From Corella eumyota (lineage: Eukaryota > Chordata > Ascidiacea > Phlebobranchia > Corellidae), in assembly GCA_963082875.1 (NCBI GenBank), contig OY720100.1:16640591-16704590 (forward strand): 64,000 nucleotides of DNA. The letters are read 5' to 3'. Position numbers and translations under genes: made by a program. Below, in pieces: positions 34,001 through 45,249 of this stretch (its first letter is position 1; each line of letters starts with the position of its first letter). The notes under the pieces were generated by a model. The model was not told the DNA's origin and did no database searches. It saw only the letters and a list, made by a program, of their open reading frames with translations.

Positions 34001-37000
34001 TGAAACCATATTACAACAATTAAAATCCCAGACAATAGGGTCATCAACTAGTTTAAAATAAACAAAAAAAGGTTAATAAGTACCTTGGTTAATGCTGTCT
34101 CTCCAATATTGGTTTGCATATTCACATAAGCTCCATACATTAACAAGATACGAGTGGTTAGATAATGACCTTTCTCTGCTGCATACATTAAAGCTGAACT
34201 ATTATTCTTGGTTCTTGCATTTATTCTAGCTCCGTAATGTGCTAAAACCTAGGTAAAACAAAATTACTTTTAAATATAATGTTAATCTTGCCAAGTATAA
34301 CATTCACATAAAAGGAAGTAACAAATTTTACAAAATAATTTGAGCAATGAAAAAACGAAATATAATCAGGGTAATATAGTTAGAACACTTGGCTTTATAA
34401 CATAAGGTCTTTGGTTCAATCCCCACTGCTTTCTTGCCAAAGTGCCCTTGAGTTGGGTGGTATGAAAAGTAGGAACTTTTGCCAAATACAACCTAATTCA
34501 GAAGATTATAAACAAGCAATTTTAGTTAATAATATTTCAAACTGTCTAGATGAACTTAAGACTGGGATGAAGAAAAAAATGTTACTTTGTGTTTGGGTTG
34601 TGAAGTTGACCAAAGATGATTAAATATAAAAAAAAACAGTATATATAATAACATTACCTTTACAATTTCACTACAGCCAGCAGCTGCAGCAATCATAATT
34701 TGAGTCATCCACATTGAATCCTAAATTAAATAAAATATAATGTTAAGTAGTATCCATAAATAAGCTTGTCTAGCAGTTTTAAAGGAAGTGCTAAACGTTT
34801 GGATTGGGAAACGTAAGAAAATTAGGTAAAAAAATGTTACTTTATGTTTAGGCTGTAAACTTGTCCTTTCCACATCAAGGATATTTATATACAAAATTAA
34901 ACTGTTAACCCTAAAAGTGCGAAAATGTTTTAAAAATTGTCTGAAAAACAAAAGATTACTCTATGTTTAGACTGTGAAGTTGTTTTTTTTCAGCAGTAAT
35001 ATTAAACCAAATTTACGATAACTGGAAATAATGTTCAAGTAGTCAAACATAACGTTAAAAATTTATTAAAAATAACCTGATGTTCAAGGTTGTACATCGT
35101 TCTTTTAGACTTCAAGATTTCATACACCATCTCATAATTATTATTACGAATAAATTGTCGGAACTCTGAGTTTGAGATTTCTTTTTCTACTCTGCAGGGG
35201 GGTTCCCCTGCTTCATGATGTTGCTCAATTTGTTTTAAAGTAATCTGTAAAAAGTAAAAAAAAATTGTTAAATAATAAATTTAAAATTTGTTTTATTTTC
35301 ATATATTTTTTTGTGTAGAAAAGTTGAATGCGAGACTTAAACTTAGAGTAACTTCATTTACCTCGACCCAATCTTAAGTTGCCTGTGGCAGTTTGGGATA
35401 TTATATTTGTCTGATAATTATGCTGCTGATTCACATTTGTTACCTTGACCCAGTTTCAAAAAAACATTTACATATTCAAAAAAGCTTTAATATAACTAGC
35501 TATAAAATTTATTAATTTAAAAAAAATTTAATTTATTTTTCCAAAAAAAGTTTTTTTAAATTGTGAATAAATAAATAAAAACAAATTGACCTCATCGAGT
35601 TCAAATGTGACCTTGAGAGCCATAAGCTCGGATATATCCGGGATATTTTTCTCAACTCTGATTGGTTTAGGAGTAAGTGATCGACTTGGTTGGGGTGGTT
35701 GATCTAGAACAAATAAAAATTATTGTTAACCAAATACTTATATATTTATCTGTATTTATTTATCCTTGATGTAGAAAGGTCGACTTCACAATCTAAACAT
35801 AGAATAACAATAGTTACCCGACCAAGTCTCGAGTTGCCTGTGGCAGTTTGGGATATTATAGATAATATTTGCCTTTCATTTAATCTTTTGAATGAGTGTT
35901 GGCTTAGCAGGAGTGTATACTGTTCGTTGCACCTTGATCAAGGGTACTACAGCATGAGATCAGTTGGGATCAAACCCAAGACTTCAGACTATACAATCAA
36001 CCGTTGCAACCATTTCAAAGCTGGTTTTTCCATAAACTTGTTGATTTTTAAAACATTTTATCATTCTATCATGACATTAATAAACCATATGTTATTTTGT
36101 TTTATTTAATTTGAATGAAATGTTTGATATACTAACCAATATTTTGTTTAATCTCATCCTGAGGTGAATTCCTTAATTGCTCCTCCAGATGATCAAACAT
36201 TGACATCCCGGACATCCTACTGGAGGTGGAGGATGGAGGACTCTTCTTCTTTTCACTAGAGGGAGGCAAAGAGTTTGTGTTATAAGAAACAATTTACTTT
36301 TCATAACAAACAATTTTTATATATATATTTATTTATTTTTGATGTGAAAAGGTTGAATGTATAGTAATAAACGATACCCCAACCATGTCTTGAGTTGCCT
36401 TTGCCATTTTAGAATATTATAGATTTATTATTGCCAAATAATTAATCTGTTGATTAATTTTTAAAAGAGATCATACTTAATTAAAAGTGTTATAACTTGC
36501 AAGCAGTAAGAGTCAAACCAAGAATCTTATTTAGTAAAAATAAGTGTCTATTACATACCTGCTTGTTTTCCTTGCTTTATCTTTTGGTTTCAGCAAAATC
36601 TCCGAACTTTTTGTTGAAATTTTAAGAGATTTGGTAGATGTGTCTGAAGCTTTGGTCTGAAAAAAAATTAAATATATAATGGAGATTGGTATATATAAAC
36701 ATAAGCAAGTGCAATTTATAAGCGTACAAATATATTAAACTGCCATTTGTGGTGCATAGGTAAATTATTGCTGGCTAATATTGGTTGAAAGTTCCGACTA
36801 TATTATGACAATTAAAATCCCAACTGTAAGACAGGATCGACTGGTATTAACAAAGTTTTTTATTTGTAATTTTAATAATTAAAGTCTTTATTGAAAATTA
36901 GAAAAGTTACTTACATTATTTGATTCTTTATCTAATTTTTTCTCTTCACCAAACTGCTCAAAAATTGAATCTTCATTTTTCTTTTCAGGAATATTTAATC

Positions 37001-40000
37001 TTTGTTGGATTGTTTGGAATATTTCTTTTTGTTCCTTATCTTGAGGTTCAACATTTTTAGACAACAAATTCTCAATTTTATCCTTCAGCGTAACTCTTTT
37101 TTTCACATTTTCCGATCTCTCTTTTTTTGTTTTTTTCTTCTGATTTTTTTCAGCTTCATTTTCGTCCGAACTTATCACAAAATCCTCATCCATTTTATTT
37201 TTTTCATTATCATTTTCTTGTAAATTGTCTTCAGTTGTAGTTGAATCTCGTTCGGAAGTATTTTCGGTTCGTATAATATCAGTTAATCGAACTATCGGGG
37301 CTATTTTTGGAATCACTTCCATTTCCAAATCAAGATTTTCAAAAGGTGGCAAATCTAAAACAAAAACAAAATTATTTGACCTAATAGATTATTTTTAAAA
37401 TTCTGCATTTTAAATATATTTCAGGTTTCTTTACAGAAGCAAAATAGTTAACTATTAGGAATATTATAAATTATAATTGCCTCTTGATTTAACCTACTTA
37501 TTGGTTTTTGGCTCAGCAGGAGTTAATACCAGTTATAGCGCCCTACTCAAAGGGTGCTATACCATGTGAGCAGTGGAGATCGAACCCAGGACCTCATGTA
37601 GTAAATCTTAGTTTTCTAACTACTACACCAGCTGTTATTTGTTTGCCTGTTCATCCCAAATTTATTACCCAAAAATAGTACAACAAAAAAGCAATGGAAA
37701 TAAAACCTTATTCTAATATCTAACTTATTAGATACTTACCTTCAGTTGTTTCAGTATTTTCTGCATCAGATTCATCTTTAGTTAAAGTTTCATCATTGCC
37801 CTTATTAACCACATCCTCTTGTCCCTTAAAACATTCAAAAAATAGATTGTAGACATATACTCAAAAAGACTACACCACCATAAGGTCGTGGGCTCAATCT
37901 TAACTGCTTTCATGCAGTAGCGCCCTTGAGTAAGGCGCTGTAAACGGAATGAACCCCTGGTAAGCCAGCACTTAATCAGCAGTTTAATTATCGGGCAATT
38001 ATAATCTATAATATCCCAAACTGCCACAGGCAACTCGAGACTGGGTCAGAGTAACTAATGTTACTCTATGTTTAAGTCGCGCATTCGACTTACAAAAAAA
38101 AAGTGTTTTAAAGGGTAATTCCCCTTTCAATAATTATTAGAAAGAATTAATTACTAATTACCATCAATACTTATTAACCATTAAAAAGGTTTAACCACTA
38201 ATAACCAATATTAAGTATTAACCAATAACTACAATCATTAATATTTACTTCAAAAGTCTTAAAACAGATAGAAGATATATCAACTCCTTTTTGTTCAGTT
38301 ATTTTTTTCGCATTTGAATTCACATTTTCTTTGTCGAGAAATCGGAAGTTGTCGGTGTTTACATCAACTGATATCGTTGTACTTGAGTCATCCTCCTCTT
38401 CTGACGAGGAAGAACTATCATCATCTATATTTGTCTGTAAAGAAAGAATTTAAATATAATTCAATCAAATTAACTTAACAATTTAAAAATTTTTTTTTTT
38501 TTGCAAAAATAAAAACTTTATTTAATTCAATTAAGGTAACATTAACATTTAAACAACAAATTTTAAAAATAATTTTTATTTAGATTTTAAGAAAAGTTTT
38601 AGAATTCATTTTTAAGTTATAAAACTCTTTTTTTGATACATTATTATTAGGACTTTATATTTAAAAAGAATTTATTTTATTTTTAAATTATAGAAACCTT
38701 GGTGGTGTTAACTTTTGTTGCTTCATCTTGCAAACTTATAACTCTTCTTTTGGTGATTGGAGGTTTCTTAACAACTTTAAATAATAATAAATAATTATTT
38801 TTTGATTTTAAATTTCTGGTGTTACATTTTAAAGCGTAAAATAATAAAATAAAATTATATTAGATAATAAAAAATTAATTTTACTTACAGACAAAAAGCA
38901 TTTTAAAAACATTTTTTACATTAAAATAAATAATCTTTCAAGTTCATAAAAGAATTTAGATTCCAACCTATTTCTGGAGGAATCTCGAATGCTGAGAGAT
39001 CCTCGGATCTTGGTTCTCTTCTTCTTTTAATCTTGGAGTAAAGATCACCAGAGAAAACATCAATTTTACCTTGTTGAAGATTCTCCCAAAATGGGTCTTT
39101 TACCTAAAACACAAACAAAATAAATTACAAAAAAAAAATTCTTGTAAATTTATTACAAATTAAATCTTTTTTTGCAGTATACCAACTTGTTGCTTATTGT
39201 AAAATTGTAACAGTTATTCACCACTAGTAGTTTATCACTGCACAACAAACATTTTAACATATTTTTAAGGGTCACAAATTTAACAGATACATTAATATAT
39301 ACTGTTCATAAAACTACAATATTTGTACTTTACAGGGTTTAGAAAAACTTAGGACCAATAAATACAAGAGAGAATTCCTGAGAACCGCGAAGTAAAAGAG
39401 TTTTATCGAGAATCACAAAATACAAGTGATCCAACTAATTAATTAAAACTTTTTAATTAAAAAAATTAACCTGAGGTTCATCACTACCACTACTACTACT
39501 AGAAGAACTTGAAGACTCGCTTGACGATGGTCTTTGTCTCACAACTCGTGTGACCCCACGACCTCTACCTCGACCCCTTCCCCAACCCCTGCCACGACCC
39601 CGACCTCTGCCTCGCTTGTTTTTAGAGTTGAAAGGTCGACCACGCTTGGGTTTTATTACGGGTAAAACTGTTTCATCGGAACTTGAGTTATCTTCTGAAT
39701 ATTGGAGAAAATATTTATTAAAAAATTAAGAACTTTAATTTAACATAAAATAAATATCTTAACTAGAAGATTGCCCTTTTTATTGGCTGCATTTTAATTG
39801 TTGTAATATGGTCACAATTTGAAACTAATATTTGCCAGCAATAATTAAACGTGCACCACAAATGGCAGTTTTTTTTATTTTAGAAATACTTGTAGTGTGG
39901 TGAACCGGTCATGGCATCGGACTACGAGCCGAAAGGTTTTAGGTTCCAGTCGCACCAACGTCACACTATTCGCCCTTGAGCCTGGCATTTACAAATAGCT

Positions 40001-41555
40001 TAAACACATTCCAAACCGTACACCCTCACCCAATAAAAATATCAAAAACCTATTCCCTTAAGGGGATACAGAAAAAAAGATATTCTTATAATGACTAACT
40101 TACAATAAAATCAATTTAAAAATATAAAAATTTACCTTTTTTACAATTTGTGACAAATAATAATTAATTATACATCGATGTGATGTAAAAATAACCAAAC
40201 TAAATTCCCCATTTAAAACATGTCATAAATATCAAATAAAATAAAACATGATTTTCCACTTTAACATGACATGCATACTACTTTCCAAAGTTTATTAAAT
40301 TTACTGGTTTATGTAACAGAAATGTTAGAGAACTTACCGATTGTAATAACTTTGGGTTTTGAAGTACTTGGATTTTTCTTACTTTCAATTTCCCTCTCAA
40401 TGTAAGTCTTAAATAAACAACATTTTAATATATTAAAATTTTGTAAAGTGGTTTTAGAGTTTCCAATTTTATTTCCTAATATAAAAAGGGTTAGTACTTC
40501 AAAAAAGATTTTTTTAAAGTGTTTTAAAAATCCTAAATTAAAAAGTTTAATAACCCATTTTTTAATATAAAAAGATTTAATAATTTAAAAATATTTTTTA
40601 AATTTTTAAAACAATTTTTTTACAAACTTTTATATTTTTTTCTACAACATTTTGTACAATTTTTGTTTTAAATATACTAAATTAAACAATTAAAAATAAC
40701 AATTTTCTGCTTGTTAAAATCTGCATGTTAAAAAAATTATTTTTGTATAGAACCTAAATCATTTTTCTGCATGTTAAACAATTTTCTGCATGTTAAAAAA
40801 ATTATTTTTGTATAGAACCTAAATCATATTTGATTAAACTTACGTTTAATAATTCTTCACAAGTTAAAAGATTTTCCTTGGGCTCCCAGGTGTCAGAATC
40901 AGCTCCATAACCCTTCCATCTTACTCTAAATAAAATAATTTTATACTCTTAACAACTACAGTATAAGAGTTAAGGTTATATACATAGTTTATACTGGGTA
41001 TTAACATTTAGAAAAAGTCTTCACTTTATAACTAATCAGAAGATTTTTTATCGAGCAATTATAATCTATAATATCTCAAATTATAATCTATAATATCTCA
41101 AGCAACTCAAAATTGGGTTGGGGTAACAAAAGTTACTTTAGAGTTCGGGCCACAAAGTCGATTTTTCCACATTAAGAATAAAACTATACTTATAAATAAG
41201 GGGGTTTAGTAGACTGTATTTATGTTCAATTGAAAGACCTACAAAATAAATGAAGCTACTGTTTGTGTCGTACAAGTAAATTATCAATTGCATATATTAG
41301 TTGTGACCATATAATGACAATTATGATGACAATTAATATTTTGACCATACGACCTAACTAGCATAAACAAAGTGGTTCCAGCATATAACCTACCATAACT
41401 TTTCCATTGTATTAACATATAAAAAAATAACAAACAAACCTGTAAAAAGTTTCTTTATCGTCGACGACGACGTGATCGATAATTTTCTCCACATCAAAAA
41501 CCCCCGTGTCATCATCATCACTCTCCGAGAAATCTGACTCAGCAATATTTGACAT
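28002..41555 (-). CDS. MPHOSPH8: MPHOSPH8 / MPP8: chromodomain and ankyrin-repeat silencing protein
   Basis: 21 exons: 41440-41555, 40844-40925, 40338-40407, 39471-39694, 38968-39103, 38698-38774, 38249-38434, 37740-37824, 36915-37354, 36559-36656, 36137-36255, 35591-35703, 35077-35244, 34658-34720, 34084-34248, 33575-33726, 32044-32201, 31542-31681, 28568-28645, 28163-28183, 28002-28061; 2751 nt, 916 aa (human 860), phases consistent. The chromodomain (about 19-72) keeps the H3K9me-reading aromatics in FDVEKIID and VRWKGYGADSDTWEP. An AT-hook KRGRP lies at 106-110, followed by an Arg-Gly tract. A long acidic, Lys-rich linker leads to ankyrin repeats (about 610-765; SALMYAAEKGH, GETALTKAVKYGH). 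The C-terminal domain (GLVLFVVHG, RGPCHVVAVTMNNK, KTGPNSIKVFLS) matches the human end. In mammals MPP8 is the histone-reading subunit of HUSH, which silences transposons and intronless DNA; that role is inferred here. The last two short exons are the least certain. Confidence 0.93.
28220..29190. repeat. Cluster of ACAATG / AAAACAATGGCCATTTA motifs
   Basis: In the last introns of MPHOSPH8. About twenty ACAATG copies occur in under 1 kb, densest at 28220-28510 and 29125-29185. The longer unit aaaacaatggccattta recurs, with the palindrome AATGGCCATT. AACAATGG is the consensus of Sox HMG proteins, but a degenerate tandem repeat explains it equally well. Confidence 0.6.
31285..31505 (+). repeat. 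SINE family B copy with internal duplication
   Basis: Head and box B (caggttcgagtcgcact) are followed by the body as far as agctttaacacacct. Then box B and the body repeat (ttcgggttcgagtggcgcc onward). The same junction occurs in the copy at 46985-47290. Confidence 0.75.
31687..31990. repeat. TGACGTCA palindrome cluster in an MPHOSPH8 intron
   Basis: About eight exact or one-off TGACGTCA palindromes in 300 bp, mostly in the context tgtgacgtcat plus a T-rich run, located just upstream of exon 31542-31681 in transcript order. The spacing is irregular, roughly 20-50 bp. Confidence 0.7.
32262..32752 (-). repeat. Three SINE family A copies in a row (two fragments, one nearly full)
   Basis: Tail complements start at about 32262, 32383 and 32505 (tttatcctc[at]atgtgggaa type). 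The first two stop after about 90 bp. The third runs to the head at about 32752. All three share orientation, in the MPHOSPH8 intron between exons 33575-33726 and 32044-32201. Confidence 0.7.
33362..33510 (-). repeat. SINE family B copy
   Basis: Reverse copy with gtggcattgacgcgactcga and the head complement ccatgaccggtactaccaca. The tail end is shortened. Confidence 0.7.
33885..34055 (+). repeat. Family C copy
   Basis: Opens with gaagcttagaagatgataa. The middle aaactgctgtttgtggtg is intact and the end reads agggtcatcaactag. Confidence 0.65.
34365..34632 (+). repeat. SINE family A copy, diverged
   Basis: Box B-like ctttggttcaatccccact, then a degraded body and tail (aaagatgattaaatat). Its drift has opened a spurious 70-codon frame. 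Confidence 0.65.
34740..34890 (+). repeat. SINE family A remnant, strongly diverged
   Basis: Only the tail is clear: gttactttatgtttaggctg and cacatcaaggatatttatat. Confidence 0.5.
35320..35440 (-). repeat. SINE family A fragment
   Basis: Reverse tail and body: acttaaacttagagtaac, cttaagttgcctgtggcag, ending after gctgctgattcac. Confidence 0.6.
35752..36000 (-). repeat. SINE family A copy
   Basis: Reverse copy from ttatccttgatgtagaaagg through gtctcgagttgcctgtggc to the box B complement gggatcaaacccaagact. Confidence 0.72.
36325..36560 (-). repeat. SINE family A copy, diverged
   Basis: Reverse copy. The tail tttatttttgatgtgaaaag and the box B complement agtcaaaccaagaatct are still readable. 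Confidence 0.6.
36680..36848 (+). repeat. Family C copy
   Basis: The opening is diverged. The middle aaactgccatttgtggtg and the end aagacaggatcgactggt are clear. Confidence 0.6.
37455..37635 (-). repeat. SINE family A copy, tail missing
   Basis: Reverse head and middle: ggctcagcaggagttaata, gcgccctactcaaagggt and the box B complement gagatcgaacccaggacc. Confidence 0.7.
37858..38096 (+). repeat. SINE family A copy
   Basis: It has the shortened head ggtcgtgggctcaatctt and a full body up to aagtcgcgcattcgactt. It sits just past exon 37740-37824. Confidence 0.75.
39765..39889 (-). repeat. Family C copy cut short by a family B SINE
   Basis: The reverse copy stops after accacaaatggcagtttttt. Family B begins directly after it. 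No continuation of family C was found beyond the SINE. Confidence 0.55.
39890..40075 (+). repeat. SINE family B copy
   Basis: One of the best preserved heads (gtgtggtgaaccggtcatgg, then aggttccagtcgcacc), with full body and end ccttaaggggatacag. Confidence 0.8.
40722..40828 (+). repeat. Direct duplication of about 50 bp
   Basis: The block ctgcatgttaaaaaaattat plus tttttgtatagaacctaaat occurs twice in MPHOSPH8 intron 2, with a third partial ctgcatgttaaac between the two. Confidence 0.7.
41035..41180 (+). repeat. SINE family A fragment
   Basis: Middle and tail only: tcgagcaattataatctata, followed by a small local duplication of taatatctcaa, then aattgggttggggtaac. Confidence 0.6.
41195..41370 (+). 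repeat. Family C copy, diverged
   Basis: Opens with gggtttagtagactgtatt. The middle aagctactgtttgtgtcg is altered and the end reads ccatacgacctaactag. Confidence 0.5.
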
Positions 41556-42516
41556 AACAACCAACTTATTATTACATCACAAGTTCTTAAATCTAAATAG
41601 TAATACAGAGTTTAAATAATTCTAGAGATCTATATTAACAATAATCTACTGCAACATCTAGGTTGAAAATATAAATCTCAGTACAATGATTTGCACAAAA
41701 TATAAAATATAAAAAAACACGATCTAAATATATAAAAACAGATATAATTGTCTTAAATTCTGTTAAAAAACTTTAAAATAAATCCGCAATTGTATTACAA
41801 AACATTGGGTAAACTATTACATAAAGTGGCACTGTTAAAAATATTTGCAAAAAAAAAAAAAAACTTTCAAAATGAATAAAATAACATTGTTGGCAATAAG
41901 ATAATGTAAATACTACAATAAAACTACAGATAAAATTAAAAATGATTAAATTCATTTGTTACTAAGATATTTTGGTAAAAATAAATAACTTAAAATATAT
42001 TGATACTATATAATAATTTGCTATAAATATAAATAATTAAGTTTTAAAATTACTTGAAACTCGAAAAAATATTTTTAAAAATAAAGGTGCTAAAAATATT
42101 TGATAACATTAATTAAAGAAATTTTAAAATAGTTAAAATTTAAGTGCATTTTATATTTGTATTAAGATTGGGAAATAGTTAATTTAAGATACTGCAAATG
42201 ATTGAAAGGAATTTATTAAAAGGTAGTTTTGGAAAAGTATTTTAATTACAACAAACAGCAAAAACATAATTTCAAATTTTCATTGAGGAAATCCATTTTA
42301 AAATTTATAGAATTTGCATAAAAAATGTGCAAAAATTTTAAATTAGAACTTTATAAATATTTAAAACCAACAAAAAATAATTTATTAATTAAATAAATAC
42401 AAATTAGGAATGATTAAAGTATTATGAGTTGAAAATTGTAGTGAAGTAATAACATAAACACAGTTTTGAAATAATATTTAAAAATACAATATTGCAATAT
42501 TATAAATTAAAATTTT
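41556..42516. other. AT-rich spacer between MPHOSPH8 start and GT31 stop
   Basis: 961 bp with no coding signal or named repeat. It must contain the MPHOSPH8 promoter and the GT31 3' UTR. The minus-strand frame at 41773-41955 is not supported by composition. Confidence 0.4.
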
Positions 42517-44603
42517 CTAAAGCAAACGGTTCAATTTTAAATTATCCCGTCTTCGTTTAAACGAAAATTCCTTTTCTAAAAGATCTTTAAATTTAACATT
42601 TTCCACAATTTTGGACTTTTTTACAACAATATGAAATCTGTATAACTCTAATTCATAATCAACCCATTTCTGTAACATTTTGTCGGGTAAAGTTGAGTTA
42701 TCATGGTCCCATGGGTAAAATACAAGCTGCAAACCCCCATTTATAATTGGGTGAACATTTAGATTATTGTTGTTTATTTTATATCTTAGTATACCATATA
42801 CTAGAACATCTTCTATTGGAAAGTCACTGATATCAGTGATTAAATATTGTTCGTAAATTTCTTTGATTATTTTGTATGATAAAACTACCATGGTACCTCT
42901 GCAAAAATCCGGATAAATTTGTGATGAATATTGGTCTGGTTGTACTGAATGTTTTCCATTACCTCTTATTACACCAGAGTTAGATTCAAACTGAAATCCA
43001 CAGTACATGTGCTCCCTCGAAAATTGTGTGCTTTTTGGTACTAAAAACTGCATGGTTTGATGCATATTAATAACACAGTCATCATCTGTGAAGATTATAA
43101 ACGTCGATTTTTGATTCAAATGTTCGATAATCCATTTAAAACTTCCTAAAGTTTTGTATTTTAAGTTTTCGAAACTATCGGTGATGTTGATTTGAAGAAT
43201 ATCTTGGTATTTGTTTCTTTCTAGAATAACAGAACTTAAATCTGATTTTCCAATTACAAAAACTGTTGATATTTTATGTCCATCTACGGAAGAAATCGAA
43301 CCCCAGGTTTTACGAATCACATTTCTTTGTTTAAAGTTTTCGACAGCAGATTTTACAAAAATTACAACAAAATTTTTCTTGTGCTAAAAAAACAAAAAAA
43401 ATATTTTTTTTAATAATTTTTTTTTAAACTTTTAACAATTTTAATCACAAAAATATTATTATTAATTAAAATAATATATATACAATTTGTTAAAAAAAAG
43501 GATATTCCTTAAATATAGATAGCGATTTTATTTTTACTTTTTTTAAATTTTTTGAAAACTTTTAACAATTTTATTCATAAAAATAAAATTAAATTTTTAA
43601 ATACCAATTTAAATACCAATTTGTTTATAAAAAGCTTGATGATACCTTTAATATTGGTGGTGACTTAAACTTATAAACAACCTGGTCACCATTATAAGGT
43701 TTCGTAAACTTTTCCGGCAACTCAAATTTCCCAGGACACGACCAGCATTTTCCCAAATGAAATTCACGGATCTGGCTATACCTTTCTTTAAAAATCACAA
43801 TGCTAAAAACAAAATTTTTATTATAATTTTTTTGGTCTTCAGTGGGATTCAAACTCAAGACAATGGAAGGTGAAATGAACCGTACAATGTTTTTTTTCTA
43901 TTTTTATAAGAGCACTAAGATAATAGATTTTTTAATTTTATTTGAGCAACAGCGTAGTAACAAAACACTAAGCTATCCATAAACATACGACTTAAGACCG
44001 CAATTAACATGGCATTGGTCCAGTCTGAAAAGTAGGGCAGCGTGCCAGCACGAAATTTTTTTCGGTGAAAAAAATGCACGTCCGAAATTAATGTTTTGCA
44101 CGCCTGGTTTTTAAAAAAAATTGTATTTAAGCCAGATTTAAGTAAAGCACGCCAACATAAATCACACGTAGACCGAAAATCGTAGTACGCGTGCACGTGC
44201 GGTCACGCCATTTTTTACGCATGCACGCACGAAATCTCATCAAAAACTGCGCTACTTTCCAGACTGGGCATTGGTAAGGATCAAAGCAAGAACCTTTCGG
44301 TCCATAACATAAAGCTTTAACCTGTATGCCACACAAACGTAACAGGTAATAGGACAGACTGACAGGTTAAATGTTATAACGTACATTTACTAACACTCAT
44401 ATTTGTGGTGCTTAGTACAATTTTAAATAAATAAAAAACGTACAATTAACTTAAAAAATGTTTAATTATTATTTAAATAACTAAATTATAAAGATTAAAA
44501 GAAATACTTACATTGAAATAGTTTTAAATATTCTTGACAAATCCCAAACAATAAAAACGAGTAAAAATATAATTAAATAACTTCGCTTCGATAGTTTAAA
44601 CAT
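42517..44603 (-). CDS. GT31 beta-1,3-galactosyl/N-acetylglucosaminyltransferase-like, type II membrane protein
   Basis: Three exons 44512-44603, 43646-43802 and 42517-43383; 1116 nt, 371 aa, phases consistent. It has a short cytosolic tail, then one membrane anchor (about 9-21, YLIIFLLVFIVW), the usual type II Golgi layout. The GT31 blocks appear in order: QRNVIRKTWGS (about 102-112), the metal-binding DxD as FTDDDCVIN (Asp183-185), YPDFCRGTMVVLS in place of the common YCSG block, and PIEDVLVYGIL, the E-D-V motif. N-glycosylation sequons include NIT near 149. The family transfers Gal or GlcNAc in beta-1,3 linkage from UDP-sugars to glycans; donor and acceptor cannot be read from sequence. The catalytic part is mostly one long exon, as is common in this family. 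Confidence 0.88.
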
Positions 44604-45249
44604 TTTTATATAAAAAACATTTTTCGCTACGAACGACTTCATCTACCGACGAAAAACCTGAGAAAAAAGAAAAAATTTAAAGTGAAAAGCTTTCTTAAAT
44701 ACACAATACAAAAGAAAATAAACTTTAAGTGCTTACCCTGACTCGCTTTTATTAAATAAGTTGATTTAAAAGGTTTGTTGTTTTTTTATAACAACAAATA
44801 ATACACGAGGTTATAGGTTTTCAAAATTGCCATGTTGCCATTTAATTCGGGGATTTTCAAGTTACGCTTCATCGAATAAGAAAATTACACGTTTAAGATA
44901 TTTGTAAAAAATTTTAGCGCCTGGAAAATTTAAATTAGGCTTATGGAAATTTCCAAAATTAATTAATTATAAAATTATAACCAAATATTAGGTAATTCAG
45001 CCTTTAATAACGTTTAATAGATAAAAAATAGTTTTATTTTGTTAAACAAACTTTATTAATAAATTCTTTAAATTTAATATCAAATAATAAAACCATTAAC
45101 AAAAAATTGAACAATAAAAACGGCAACAAATAAAATAATTGCAATTAATCAAAATTTTAAGTAAATATAAAAACGTCATATAAACGTGATAGTTAATATT
45201 TAACCAAAACTTTTAAGCTTTTGAACTAATTTTCAAGTTTTATTTAACC
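44604..45249. promoter_or_regulatory. Divergent promoter region of the GT31 and SORD genes
   Basis: 646 bp between the two start codons. It is AT-rich with no repeat family. No single motif could be assigned with confidence. Confidence 0.35.

Noticed and set aside
43915-44336. Overlapping minus-strand frames rich in Arg and Cys
   Set aside because: They sit in the first intron of the GT31 gene, next to a degraded SINE B remnant (44255-44340), and do not connect in phase with any exon.
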